A stretch of DNA of 64,000 nt, taken from contig JANUWF010002421.1 of the NCBI GenBank assembly GCA_026120185.1, forward strand, positions 372,001 to 436,000. The letters run 5' to 3'. This DNA is from Voacanga thouarsii (Eukaryota > Streptophyta > Magnoliopsida > Gentianales > Apocynaceae). Positions 1 to 12,154 of the stretch are shown here, piece by piece. Position numbers and translations under genes: made by a program. The notes beneath the pieces were generated by a model. That model did not search any database and was not told the origin of the DNA. It was given only the letters and a program-made list of their open reading frames with translations. The first letter of the stretch is position 1. Each line of letters opens with the position of its first letter.

Positions 1-348
1 TCCATTCAACCACCCTTCCCAAGCAAAATTTCAGCCAGCTTCCTTCTATTCTTTCCATTCTCTCCAAACCTCCATGAACACCAAGAACACCTACCACTAT
101 TCTCACGCATAAGACCACTCAAAACATCTTCAATCTTCTCCAAAAACTCTAGATCACATCTATTCATCCTCTTGAATCCATTTCTATAATTTTTAACATC
201 AAACACTGAGATCAAAGTTCCACTTTCGGATAAAAAAAAACTAGAATTTTCTTGAAGGCTCAAGAACACTTTCAAGGTAAGCATGAACAATTAACTCCAT
301 CTTCTTCCACCTTCGATCTTAATGAATATACTAATAAACTCTCTCTTT

Positions 349-354
<6 letters not shown>

Positions 355-386
<32 letters not shown>
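355..386. repeat. (CT)n microsatellite
   Basis: About 16 uninterrupted CT units inside the K repeat. Reading frames across it, giving Ser-Leu or Arg-Glu repeats, are artefacts of the repeat. Confidence 0.95.
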
Positions 387-389
<3 letters not shown>

Positions 390-1114
390 CCGAATGGTTA
401 CTCCAACCATGGCCATTTTTCTTCTTTCTCCTTAGACGGATCAAGCCTTCCAAGCGTGAGGATCCTCTTGAAACGTGTTCAAGGTAGTCATCATTCAAGT
501 AAGCCTCTTCAATCTTCTCTTTAAATTCTAGATTCATGTCTCTTAGATGTAGTTAGATGAGGAGGGAATATATTTGGAGATTGAGTATGTGTTTATATTA
601 TGGAGATGGGATTAAAGTTTGAGGAATGTGTTTATGCGATGGAGTTGGGATTGATGCATGTGGATGATTTGTCTTGGTTGGATGTTATGATGTTTTAGGG
701 TTTGTTGCATGTCTTCATGTCGTGAGTAGTATGAATGTTTAAGCATGTTAGAGATTATGTCACCTTTGGTGAATAAGGTTATATGCTTTTGTATTCTTGT
801 TGAGGCCATGAAAATGATTATGTTTAATGGAGTTTGGATCATGTGTTGGTAGATCTGGATCTATTCTTTTATTCATGATTTGGATGTTTTGTGATTGGTG
901 TAGAGTGTATGTTCATGACTATGATTAGAAATAAGAATTATGATCATGACCTTGTTGTTCCTAAGTTATTTAAGTTAGCCAATTTGATTTCATCAATAAA
1001 AATTAATACTATATTTCCTTCTAGTGATTTCAAAAACCCTAGGAAAATGTGGATTTGGACTAATGATATTTTAACCAAATAAATGGTACCTTTATTAAAA
1101 ATTAAAACATAAAA

Positions 1115-1117
<3 letters not shown>

Positions 1118-1192
<75 letters not shown>
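1118..1192. repeat. (TAA)25 microsatellite
   Basis: Twenty-five perfect TAA units in an AT-rich part of K. Confidence 0.97.
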
Positions 1193-1193
<1 letters not shown>

Positions 1194-2415
1194 GCATTTT
1201 ATATAAATAATCAAAATAGGCAAAATATTAATCTTATAAGTCATATATTCATAAATACTATTAAAATTTATTTATTATCTTTTAGTCAAGACATATTAAA
1301 ATTTACTTATTATTAATTTTATTTACCAATTATTTTCTAACCATTAGTTATTATAAATCATTATTTTAAATAATATCATCTAGGACCTAGGACCCTTCAT
1401 CAAATAAACTCTAATTTATTTATAGCACATGATTTAAACCTACAACTTATTAGTAGCTCATTCACAAACCCAAGTTATTTTAATATCAAGCTAGATTTAT
1501 TTTATAAACCCTTTATTTATTATCTAGCCTTAAAGTTTTGGACACTAGGGTCATGATTGCAGTAAGTTGACCTAAGATTATTTATGAAAGTAATTTTGGC
1601 TTGAGTTTAATTATGGCTTATGTTTACCCCAGGCGGGGTTGGGTTAGTTTTTGGAGATCTTTATTTTAACTCGCACAAAGGATCAAGTAAGCTCCTGCAT
1701 AAAACTTGTTTGTTGAAAAAGGTTATTATGACAAGCTAAACACAAAATTTGTGAACACTGATTTGGTAAAGGCAATTAGGGACTGTTTCCTTTCTTGTTT
1801 CAGTCAAACCAATCATTTGAAAAACAACAAGCAATTTTATTCAAACACTAAACTGTTTCTAAAACTAATTTTGACAAGGATTTTGGAAACCCTTGATTGC
1901 TATTTTCAAGTAAAGCTATGTTTTATCAGTTTTCTCCCAAGTGAGATAATCTACGTTGAGTACTTAATAAAGGTAGGCTAGTAGTACTAGTTTTGAAGAG
2001 CAAGAGTGAGTTTTCTGGTAGGAGGTCACCTCCAAAAGATGAACTCAACATAGAGAAACATCAATACTACTTAGTCATGCCGGTCCGAGCTAGCAGGTTT
2101 CAATCATGTGGATTGTGTGTTGCCGGAGTGGACAACCGATTTTGTTTGGGTGTAGAGAAGGAGAAGTATCTTACCTGGTAGGCCAATCACCTACCTTTTG
2201 TTAGTCTGCACAAAGTGTGGCATTCAGTTGTATGGTTATAGGGCCCAACGTGTGGTAAACCATGGCCGCCCTTTTGAGTGGTTGATTTTATTATATATGT
2301 ATGGTTGGAAAAGCCAAAACGCCATTCTTGATTTTTAACATTGTTTATTGCTTGCCAATACTTTTTCTTATGAAGTTCTTACATCTTGCATTCATGAACT
2401 GTTTTCACTGGACAC

Positions 2416-3838
2416 TGATATGTCCAGACTTGGGTGCAAAAATCATACAAAAACTAAGCACATTCCCAATCAAGTTTAAATTAAAACGTTAAACCCAAAT
2501 CACACATATGAACAAGCATAGTTATCATTAACTGAGCATAGGGTTCAAACGAGTGTCGATTCTCTAGGAACAAGTAGATATTAATTACCTTTCTTTCATT
2601 ACTTAACCGACTCGATAAAAAAAATTGAAATAAAATTAAACAAAAGAAAATAAAAAAAATATATATATACATATCAAGGGTGTAGATTTATGTAATTCAA
2701 ACCATTGATGAGATAACCATGATCTTAAAGTATCCAACCTCTATTATAACTAATTATTCCCTTGGTATTATGAAGAATTAAAATAGACTCACTACTTTCT
2801 CAATCCATGAATCCCTATCTTCCAGGTAACTTAGTATCACATACTCTGTCTCAACCAGTTTTACCCAAGAGATGCATTAAACACAATTCTCTTGATTAAG
2901 TCTCATTCTCAGGCAAACATAACCCATGAAATTAACCAATTAAATCCATATTCTGGCAGACATCAATTAACCTTTAATTACTCTATTCTTGCAATTAACT
3001 CCACTTTCAGGTAAGTTAAAAGGAAACAAATATGAAACCAATCAATTTAAACCATCAACCCTATTCTTAAGCAAGTTAATGGCACAATCAATTAATCTCG
3101 CAATCAACCCAAGTAATTAAATACCAAGAATAATAATTAGTTAATTAAAAGATCAAGTAGCTCCTAAAACCATGAGTATCTAAACCAATGTCAAATTACA
3201 ATATAACAATTAAAACATCATTGTCAAGAAAAGAAAACAAAGTAAAAGAAAGCACTCATAGACAAGCCTCCTTCTTCTTCCTTTGAAGACCTTCTTGTAC
3301 AACCCTCATTGAATTGAAGAATTCCTCATTGGATTGAGTGATTTTCTATGATGATCAATGAATTCTTCCTTTCTCCCTTGTGTTTTTCATCTATTTATAG
3401 GCTTAAGAAGTGCCTAAACTCGTATGTACGAAGTTCTTGGCCGAGTAGAAGTTGGAAGATATTAAAACTCCTCAGGTTTCCAAAAACCGCGTAGAAAGAT
3501 TGTAGCACCGCCTCAAGGACAGAACACACCGCCTTGGTCCTTCGGAGCCGACGCCGCCTGTGTTCTGCTTCTCCACTAGTTCGTTGATTTTTTTCCGAAT
3601 TGCGCGCATAAGTTCTAGACTGCAACTGGCGCTGGTTCCAGCCTCACAGCTAGTGCCGCCTTTGCTCTGCTTCATGACGGTTTTGATTCGTTTTACCCAA
3701 AATTATGAAATAATGAACAAAATACCTTTCCAAGGGTAAAATCTCAAATATGAAAGAATATGACTAGTTATTGTACAAAATGTCTTACAAAAGAGCCTCA
3801 AATAACTGAGCAAAGTATGACTAATTTAGCCCTTATCA
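2416..3838 (-). repeat. 3' LTR of LARD1
   Basis: Begins TGATATGTCC and ends CTTATCA on the plus strand. It aligns through its whole length to 7816-9206 and to the solo LTR at 58336-59772. Confidence 0.92.
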
Positions 3839-3851
3839 TATTCCCCCACAC
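3839..3851 (-). other. Polypurine tract of LARD1
   Basis: On the minus strand this reads GTGTGGGGGAATA directly before the 3' LTR. This is the usual plus-strand primer site for LTR elements. Confidence 0.8.
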
Positions 3852-5241
3852 TTAGCTCTTTGCTTGTCCTCAAGCAAAGTATCAAGAATAAGTAAGAAAA
3901 ATACAAGGTTTTAATCAAGTCACTCAATCAATTCCAAAACCATATCTTCAATGCTTCCTTCATTCATGAACATAAAACATATGATACTAAATCTTTCACA
4001 ACTAATGCAAGACTTGTGTAGTGATAAATGACTTAGTAGAACCATCACAATACTTCACAATATTCTTAAACCATTGGAAAGAAGTCAGTTAAAAAAGAAT
4101 ATGCATTCCATATGCTTACTTTTCATACACTCTCTCCACTAATCTGAGACATATCATGATTCTACTGAGATCAAGTAGGACTTTTAAGCTTGTAATGTAA
4201 GGCAAAAGGCTTGTAATGTATCTTAGCAAACAAAGGATATAGGAAAATAAAAAAAAAAAACTGAGAGTTAGCGAGAAATGGGTAACCAAAATAAATCTAT
4301 AATTTCCAACTCTTCTTACTATCCTATTCTAAGAATTAATCAAACCATAACCTTATATAACACCCCTTATGCACTTCAAGCAAATCCTACATTGTTCTCT
4401 TTTTCTTTCCCCTCTTTTTGTCATTAACTCTTTTTCTCAAGACCAGTAATGGTGTCAAGTGTTTTATATGAACTTAACTTTCACAGTTCAATCACCATCC
4501 TTTTCGTTATCTTTTCTCTTTTTTTTTTCTCTTTCTGTTTTTTTTTCTTTTCAATTTTCTTTTCTTTTACTCCTTTTTTGTTTTTACTACTGCTTTTTTT
4601 TTTTCAGCTCAAAAAATTTTTCTTTCTTCCTCAAATTTTTAAACTTCTTTCTTCCATTCTACTTCCTTTCTTTTCCCAGCTCCACACGTAATTGATCCAT
4701 GACTGAAAGTAACAAGTCATGATCTTTATCCCTACATTCTTCCTCGTCATACTAGAATACATGCTCTATAATCCATCATAAAGACATGCATTAAAAAGTA
4801 TCGCTTGAAATCGTGAAGAAAATCAGAAAAAATTTTGAAAAATTATTGCACAAAAATTGTTACTCCCAAGAAGGCTAAATATGTATAGAAGACTTATCTA
4901 TCAAATCACTCCCCCACACTTAAACTGGACATTGTCCTCAATGGCCACATAAATATAACAAGAACAATCAATACCATGGGACCAAAAATATAAAGGAGAA
5001 GAGATAAGAAAAACAAACTTCCATTCATCATGTCGTACAAGAGCTGAATGCTTGAAGAGTGAGGCATCATCAAAGTACCTAAAAAATACAAAAGAAAATA
5101 AAGTAAAAACAAAAGAAAGGAAAAAAAATAAAAAAAGAAAGGAAAGCCAAACTAACTAAAACAAAAACATGAAAAGAGAAAGAAAACAAAAACAAGAGTG
5201 AGCGAGCAAATATAGACAAGCATCATCAGTCCTCCGCATCA
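3852..5241 (-). other. LARD1 internal region downstream of its ORF, no gene
   Basis: Non-coding internal sequence between the ORF stop and the polypurine tract. It includes a very T/C-rich stretch around 4500-4680 whose long Phe/Ser/Leu frames are compositional. No RT, integrase or RNase H motif was found on either strand. Confidence 0.6.
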
Positions 5242-6492
5242 TCAATCCTCCTCATCCTCCGTATCATCATCATCCTCATCCTTCGCATCATCATCATTCT
5301 CATCCTCCTCAGTATCATCGAGTATAGAAGTGCCCGCACCACCATGTGGCCTAGAAGAATGCTTCCTCAACTTGGTCAACTGCTGCTCCATGGGAGCTTG
5401 CTGTCTAGCCATATCTTCCATAGTACCCTGCAAGCGTAGGAGCACCGCCATTTGTTGGTCGAGGCGCCCCAGTACGGTGGTCTCAAAGTCAGTCTGGGAG
5501 TAGGACTGAGAACTACCAGCTCTAGCACGTGCCGGTGGTGGTGGCTGCTCCTTCTTCGCTATAGGTAGCCTTACCTGACCGGGATGTTGGACCTCGAAGG
5601 GAGTGAGCCATTTCTTCAACTCCTGGCTATATTTGTACCCGTAATTCATAAGAGTTTGTTCAGTGACCATATCGTGCTCAGTGGTAACCTCTATGAGTTC
5701 TCCCTCAAGACTCACCCCAAAGTCTTTTAGAATCTTCATTATAACCAAGGGAAAAACAAAGGCTTTTGTGGAAAGACAGTGATGAACAACCTCCCTAATA
5801 GATTGGATAATCAACAGGGTAAGAGGGATAGGTAATGTGGTTATCATCTGATGCAAAATATAAGTGTCAATAAGCCTAGTCTCATTGAAACCACTAGCAC
5901 GGGGGACAACATTAAACCCAAACATGTAAACTAGAGTGCGAAAGTTGGCTTCCAAATCATTGTTGGAATAGAAGCTATTAGCATGGAAGGCATTATGCTT
6001 ATATAAGCCTAGGTTCACTCTCGTCCCTCTAACATCCTAATTCGGGTACGAAAGAATCTTTTGATTATTCACATCAATCCCTTACCAAGTATCATTGTCA
6101 AAAACCTGGAGGAGGTTAGCTAATTGGTTTTGAGTGATGATAATAGGAACTCATTTCACTCTTGTTTCAATATGCAGAAGATGTTTATTGCCCTTATCCA
6201 TCATATTGGCATAGAATTCCTTAACAGGCATGGGACAATACGTTCTTTTCAATTGCACTATTGACCCCCACCCTTGCCGTCTAAACATCATTCCTAATTT
6301 AAGTGCCCAGTCTAAGGTGGGTGAGAAAGTACGCTCAACAATAATCTTATTAGAAGCTCTCCTACTATACCATTTCTCACAAGAGGTATCAACAAACTCA
6401 GTAGGTCTAAGAGATAAGAGATCAACGGATGATGGGACTGAGGACGAGGAAGTTCTCGCCCTTTTAGAAGACTGACTCCTTGCTCTAGACAT
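5242..6492 (-). pseudogene. Broken LARD1 ORF, putative plant transposon protein type
   Basis: One minus-strand frame runs from a likely start at 6492 (MSRARSQSSKR) to a stop at 5242-5244 and is interrupted by three in-frame stops (6151-6153, about 6082-6084 and about 6037-6039) without a frameshift. The N-terminus is basic and Ser-rich. The middle has the pattern of the 'putative plant transposon protein' domain: a conserved Trp in EKWYSRR, an ER-x-F segment, and a PVKEFYANM motif. After a YGYKYSQELKKW segment and a Pro/Ala-rich linker there is a predicted helical, Gln-rich stretch (RLDQQMAVLLRLQ) and a long Asp/Glu tail. Such ORFs are common in plant repeats; their function is unknown to me. 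It may act as a Gag-like or accessory protein, but no zinc knuckle is visible. An upstream in-frame Met at 6531 is less likely as the start. Confidence 0.72.
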
Positions 6493-7785
6493 GGTCAAGT
6501 AAGGAATAAGTGTAATAAGAAAAGAGAACAAGTAAGCTTAATGACTGAATATAGTATAGCTACCCCTGCACAAATATTCCTCAAATCGCACACAACCCTC
6601 AACCAAGCTTACAGTCCACAAAACCCGAACTCCTTCAATATATATCAACTCCAACAACCAATTCAATCAATCACCTTCAATTAATTCAACACAACCTGCA
6701 CAATACATGTTAAGTTCACTATAAATCATAACTGTGCTGATATCCTCAAAGCATGCTAATAAACATGATCATGTGAATGAAGGCAGTATCATGGTACTAT
6801 GTGATCAACAATGCATGTTCCATATATTCAAGTATCACCAATAACCACAATTCTAGCCTGAGCTATATGAATTCTCAAATGATTATAAGCATGAATCAAG
6901 TAGTGAAGGCTCAATAACTCCTAATGTAATCCAATTCATGAAGCTAAAGGAGGAATGCACAATTCCATCATAGCATACATAATTCCCAATTTTCGGCCAA
7001 AATTGTCCATAGAATTAGAAAAAAAATCATCTCCATCAATTTAACTGTAAGAATGAAATAAAAATCATACCTTTATGCTCTTATATACATGGGCAAGTAA
7101 AAGATGCAAGCTTTTTGTGAAAATCTACTCCCTTTGCTTGTGGACTGAATGTGATTTTGTTGTGAAAAATCAAAGCTTTTGAGGTGTTTGATTTGTAGGA
7201 TCAACAAAAAAGAAGTCAATAGATGTTATGGAGGTGTTTAGGAGTTGAGAAATCAAATTTTGGGCACTGAGGGATGTGAAGCCGGCGCGGGCTTGAGAGG
7301 ATTTGTGAGGGAGAATGGAGATTTTGAAGAAAAAGAGGCCCAAATGGCTCTTTAATTATACTCCACCCGACAGGAACTGGTGCCAGCCCAGCTCTGTTCT
7401 GTCCGGTTCTCCAATTTTTATTTTTATTTTTTTTGAATGCAATATGCAGTAATGATGAATCATGCAATTTAATTTATGAAAATACGATAAAAAGAACAAA
7501 ACAAAATGACGAAAATAAAAATGTTTCAAACAGCAAAAATGACTTCATTGCTTTCCACGACCTACACCTATAAACGACAAGAAGAATGTTAGACAACAAA
7601 ATTAAAAGAAGAACAACTTAGTCAATAAAATAGGGTCAAGGTTAGTAAGTTAGGTTATATAGGTATACAGGAATGTACGAAATACAAAAGATAGCACCGT
7701 TTTGAGGAAAGAACAAGTATACATATTTACATATTTACATATTTACAGGGTTAAATCAACAAAATCTAAGCTTTAATGCTATTGT
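6493..7785 (-). other. LARD1 5' leader, no gene
   Basis: Region between the primer-binding site and the ORF. An 83-residue minus-strand frame at 7216-7467 has no recognisable features. A short 'acatattt' repeat occurs near 7721-7746. I see nothing else. Confidence 0.55.
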
Positions 7786-7809
7786 TCCCCAGCAACGGCA
7801 ACGGCACCA
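7786..7809 (-). other. Primer-binding site of LARD1 (tRNA-Asp type)
   Basis: The plus strand reads TCCCCAGCAACGGC, then an extra AACGGC, then ACCA, next to the LTR start. Without the six-base duplication it matches the 3' end of plant tRNA-Asp (TCCCCGGCAACGGCGCCA) at all but two positions. Spacing to the LTR (six bases) equals that in element G. Confidence 0.8.
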
Positions 7810-7815
7810 AAAACT

Positions 7816-9206
7816 TGATGTGTTCGAACTTGGGTGTAAAAATCATACAAAAACTAAGCACATTCGCAATCAAGTTTAAATTAAAATGTTAAATCCAAAT
7901 CACACATATGAGCAAGCGTACTCATCATTAACCAAGCATAGGGTTCAAACGAGTGTCGATACTCAAGGAACAAGTAGACATTAATTACCTTTCTTTCAAA
8001 GTTTAACCGACTCGATAAAATAAAACTGAAATAAAATAAAAACAAAAATATATACATGTCAAGGATGTAGATTTATGTAATTCAAACCATTGATGAGACA
8101 ACCATGATCTTAAAGTACCCAACCTCTATTATAACTAATTATTCCCTTAGCATCATGAAGAATTAAAATAGACTTACACATTTCTCAATCCATGAATCCC
8201 TATCTTCTAGGTAACTTAGTATCACATACTCTGTCTCAATCAGTCTTACCTAAGAGATGCATTAAACATAATTCTTTTGATTAAGTCCCATTCTCAAGTA
8301 AACTTAACCCATGAAATTAACCAATTAAATCAAAATTCTGGCAGACATCAATTAAGCTTTAATTACTCTGTTCTTACAATTAACCCCATTTTTAGGTAAG
8401 TTAAAAGGCAACAAATATGAAACCAATCAATTTAAACCATCAACCCTATTCTTAAGCAAGTTAACAACACAATCAATTAATCTCACAATCAACCTAAATA
8501 ATTAAATACCAAGAATAACAATCAGTTAATTAAAAGATCAAGTAACTCTAAAAACCATGAGTATCTAAACCAATGTCAAATTACAATAAAATAATTAAAT
8601 CATCATTGTTAAGAAAAGAAAACAAAGTAAAAGAAAGTACTTATAGACAAGCCTCCTTCTTCTTCCTTTGAAAACCTTCTTGTACAACCCTCATTGAATT
8701 GAAGAATTCCTCCTTAGATTGAGTGATTTTCTATGATGATCAATGAATTCTTCCTTTCTCCCTTGTGTTTTTCATCTATTTATAGGCTTAAGAAGTGCCT
8801 AAACTCGTATGTACGAAGTTCTTGGCCGAGTAAAAGTTGGAAGATACTAAAACTCCTATGGTTTACAAAAAATGCATAGAAAGATCGCAACACCACCTCA
8901 AGGACAGAACACAGCCGGCGCCGCCTTGGTTCTTTGGTGTCGGCGCCGCTTGTGTTCTACTTCTCTACTCGTTTGCCGATTTTTCTCCAAATTGTGCCCA
9001 TAAGTTCCAAACTGCAGTTAGCGCCACCTCTGCTCTGCTTCGCGACGGTTTTGATTCGTTTTACCCAAAAATATGAAATAATGAACCAAATACCTTTCCA
9101 AGGGTAAAATCTCAAATATGAAAGAATATGACTAGTTATTGCACAAAATGTCTTACAAAAGAGCCTCAAATAACTAAGTAAAGTATGACTAATTTAGCCC
9201 CTATCA
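7816..9206 (-). repeat. 5' LTR of LARD1
   Basis: Begins TGATGTGTTC beside the primer-binding site and ends CTATCA beside the GACAC duplication. It is about 32 bp shorter than the other LTR, mostly because of a deletion in the GC-rich segment near 9020. Confidence 0.92.
8907..8957. repeat. GC-rich inverted repeat in LARD1 LTR
   Basis: Arms of about 19 bases (GAACACAGCCGGCGCCGCC and its near reverse complement ending TTGTGTTC) flank a loop of about 13 bases. Related arms occur at 3522-3565 and in the solo LTR near 59449-59496. Confidence 0.65.
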
Positions 9207-9211
9207 GACAC

Positions 9212-9529
9212 TCAAAGCACACATGGATTTACTGAGATTTTTATCTCATCACCCTTTTTACCATGATTTCAAGTTGATCCTACTGTGGGGATGAGTAGCT
9301 AGTTGTTGCCTGCTTGGAAGATATTCTGTTATCTATTTTATGTAATGCTTTGGGAGTTGAGAGTGAACCATTTTTAGTTTTGGATTTATCTTGAATTTTT
9401 GGATTGTAATAAGTTTAATATTAAAGTATTATTTTATTTCTATTTGTGTGACCTAGTTATAAAGACTTCTTGTTCTTTGGACGGGAGGACATCCTCGGCC
9501 CTGTTGGGCCTTGTTAGTGGGGTGTTACA
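9212..9529 (+). repeat. Right end of LTR K
   Basis: Continues the sequence of 1-2415 across LARD1 and ends TGTTACA. The next base starts recognisable integrase sequence of copia A, which marks a sharp insertion boundary. No coding sequence. Confidence 0.5.
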
Positions 9530-11813
9530 GAGGTAGAGCGTTAAACATATAAACTAATAAAAAAGCTAAGATCAGATCATAGTGGAGAATATCTCCTTGG
9601 TGAATTCAAGGAGGACCACTTAGCATGTCCGGATATAGTATCTCAACTAGTTGCACCTAAGACTCCCTAGCAAAATGGTGTAGCTGAGAGAAGAAATAGA
9701 ACATTGATGGAAATGATTAAAAGCATGATGAGTCATGTAAGTTTTCCTTTTTTTTTTTTTTGGGGATATACTTTGAAAACAACAACTTATATTCTTAACT
9801 TGTTGCCTTCCAGTCAGTGTCTAAGACACTCTATAAGATGTGGACTAGACGAAAGTCTAGTATGAATTATCTTAAGGTATGGGGTTATCTAGCATGTGTA
9901 CTGACTAAATGAAGTAAGCTAGACCCAAGATCAAAATTGTACTACTTCATAGGGTATCCAAAAAGAACAAGGGGTGGGTACTTTTATCATTATTACTCAT
10001 GCTAGGTACTTGGAGGATGAACAAACTGTATCTACTAAGGTTTCGAGTAAGGTGGAATTGGAAGACAAGTTAATTGATACTTCAACTTCTAGTACCCCAA
10101 TTGAGAAGCCTAAAGAGGCATAATCAGATGTTCCTATACAAAATGAATCACATCATAATGGGAGGATTTTTAGGGTTCTAGAAAGATAGATTGGAGAAGC
10201 CTTTAAAGTAGTTTCTGACCATTAGGAGCAAAATCCCACTAGATACTATAAGGCTATTGTTGATGTTTATGCAGACAAATAGCAAATAGTAATGGACATT
10301 GATATTGAGTCTATGTATCTTAATTAAGTTTGGGATCTTGTCACTACACCTGAAGTGATTAAACTGGGTATAAGTAGGTATACAAGAGGAAGAGAGATGT
10401 GGATGGAAAGGTAGAAACTTTTAAAGTAAGATTTATTGCAAAAGGTTATACTAAAAAAGAATGGATCGATTATGAGGATACTTTTTTGCCTGTTGCTATG
10501 TGTAAGTCCATACGCATTCTCTTGGCTAACGCATGTTATTATAACTATGATATATGGCAAATAGATATCAAGACGGCCTTTCTTAATGGCTATCTTAGCG
10601 GAGACATCTATATGTTTCAGCCTGAAGGCTTTATTGCAAAAGGCTTATTGCAAAAGGCTAAGGGCATATGGTATGTAAGCTTAAAAAGTGTATTTATGGA
10701 CTTAACCAAGTATCATGAGCATAGAACATACATTTTGATGAGACTGTAAGGTCTTATAGTTCCCTATAAAATGTGGATGAGCTATATGTGTATAAAAAGT
10801 CAAATGGCAACAATATGTCTTTTATGGTACTTTATGTGGATTATATTCTACTCATTGAGATTGATGTAGAGACATTGTCATCTATAAAAGTTTGGTTATC
10901 AAGTCAATTTAGCATGAAAGATATGGGAGAATCTAGCTATATTCTTGGAATAAAGCTTCTTAGAGATATGAAGTAAAGAATATTAGGTTTATCCCAATCT
11001 ACTTTTGTTGACGAGATATTAGCCAAGTTTAGCATAGATCAGTGTAAAAGGGAAATCATAACCTTTAGACATGGATTGACCTTATCTTCCAAATAGTGTC
11101 CTAAAACACTTGAAGAAAAAGAAAAGATAAGTAGAATTCCATATATCTCGACAGTAGGAAGTCTCATGTATGCCATACTTTGTACTAGGTTGGATATTTG
11201 CTTTGCAGTAGGCATGGTTAGCAAATATTAGTCAAATCTAGGAGAAGAACATTGGCAAGCTGTAAAGTATATTCTCAAGTACCTAAAGAGAAAGAGGGAC
11301 TATATGCTTGTTTACAGGACTGATGACTTAGTTTCTACAAGTTATATGGACTTAGACTTCTAGGCAAATAAAGATGAAAGAAAATCCACTAGTAGCGATG
11401 TTTTTACTTTGTCTACAGGGGCTATTTTATAGAGGAGTGTAAAGCAATCTTACATTGCTGATTCAACCATGGAAGTTAAGTATGTGGCAGCTTCAAAAGC
11501 TTCTAAAGAAGTAGTTTGGCTCTGAAAATTCCTCATAGAACTTGGAGTTATGCCACAAATGGATAGGCCCATTACTATATATTGTGACAATACTGAAGCT
11601 GTGTCATAATATAAGGAGCCAAGAAACCACCGAAAAGGCATGCACATTGAGAGGAAGTATCACTTAATCTGGGAGTTCATCCAGAAACAATAGAGAGTGG
11701 TTGGCTAGATTTCCTCTACAAATAATCTGGCAGACACATTTACCAAGCCTTTGACAGAGAAGGTGTTTCAAAGATACTTAGATGTCATAGGGATAGGCAA
11801 ATATGGACTATAA
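9530..11813 (+). pseudogene. Copia A pol remnant (integrase, RT, RNase H)
   Basis: Starts at sequence matching the integrase of element C around the second catalytic Asp (LRSDH-SGEYL) and runs through the [13 protein letters not shown] motif with the catalytic Glu. The proline-rich linker, RT and RNase H follow, ending at a taa stop after GKYGL. There are many stops and frame changes: a T/G homopolymer region near 9745, stops around 9670 and 10140-10330, and a frame change near 10740. The RT active site reads YVDY instead of YVDD, so it is inactive. RNase H still shows the ADSTMEVKYVAAS-like segment near 11460. The C-family assignment comes from near-colinear similarity to element C's polyprotein. 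Confidence 0.88.
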
Positions 11814-11839
11814 TAGTCTATTTAGTGTAAGTGAGATAT

Positions 11840-12154
11840 TGTTGGATTGTATGCCAAAAATGGCCTATGTATTTCTGTATTTTATAAATTAATAAAATTT
11901 TCATTCAATAATGGTTGTTTGTTTGCATATATTATATATTAAAGGTTAAATGTGTTAGTAAGTAATCTACAAGATTGGGTCCTACTTTCACAGTAATTGG
12001 TAGATTATGGGCTACTAACACATAAGTAAAAAGTTAGTCTTAGTCGATTGATAGAACTGAGAACTTCATCAAGGTTTAGACCATTATACTATGATTTCTA
12101 AATGTGGAATGGTTTACCTTTAACCAATGAGTAGTCCACTCACACCAATAGTGT
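11840..12154 (+). repeat. 3' LTR of A, first part
   Basis: Begins TGTTGGATTGTATGCC as in element C's LTRs, directly after a polypurine tract. It stops at AGTGT (12150-12154), the left duplication of element B. Confidence 0.88.

Larger units (their letters stand above)
1..2415 (+). repeat. Left part of a long gypsy-type LTR (element K)
   Basis: No credible coding sequence is present. The stretch is continuous with 9212-9529 once LARD1 and one copy of its GACAC duplication are removed, and the joined sequence ends in TGTTACA exactly where copia A's integrase sequence starts. Long stretches of this kind, with CT-rich leader-like tracts and 'ttcaaggtaagc' motifs, resemble chromovirus (Tekay/Del-like) LTRs, but this is recognition by eye. 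The left LTR end is not visible and probably lies outside the window. It could instead be LTR plus internal sequence. Confidence 0.4.
2416..9206 (-). mobile_element. LARD1: complete non-autonomous LTR retrotransposon
   Basis: Two similar LTRs (1423 and 1391 bp) with TG...CA ends flank about 4 kb of internal sequence. A perfect 5-bp duplication, GACAC, lies at 2411-2415 and 9207-9211. A primer-binding site related to the tRNA-Asp 3' end sits beside the right LTR and a G-rich polypurine tract (on the minus strand) beside the left LTR, so the element runs on the minus strand. No protease, reverse transcriptase, RNase H or integrase is found; the only ORF is a broken plant-transposon-type protein. 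Athila elements use tRNA-Asp, so an Athila-like helper is a reasonable inference. The element sits inside repeat K. Confidence 0.9.

Noticed and set aside
331..537. Frames with Ser-Leu or Arg-Glu repeats
   Set aside because: Produced by the CT microsatellite.
3395..3675. Minus-strand frames in LARD1's LTR
   Set aside because: Not preserved in the other LTR or the solo LTR; they follow the GC-rich hairpin.
4449..4695. Overlapping plus-strand frames of about 80 codons rich in Phe, Ser and Leu
   Set aside because: They come from a T/C-rich tract inside LARD1's internal region; two frames are open at once and no motif is present.
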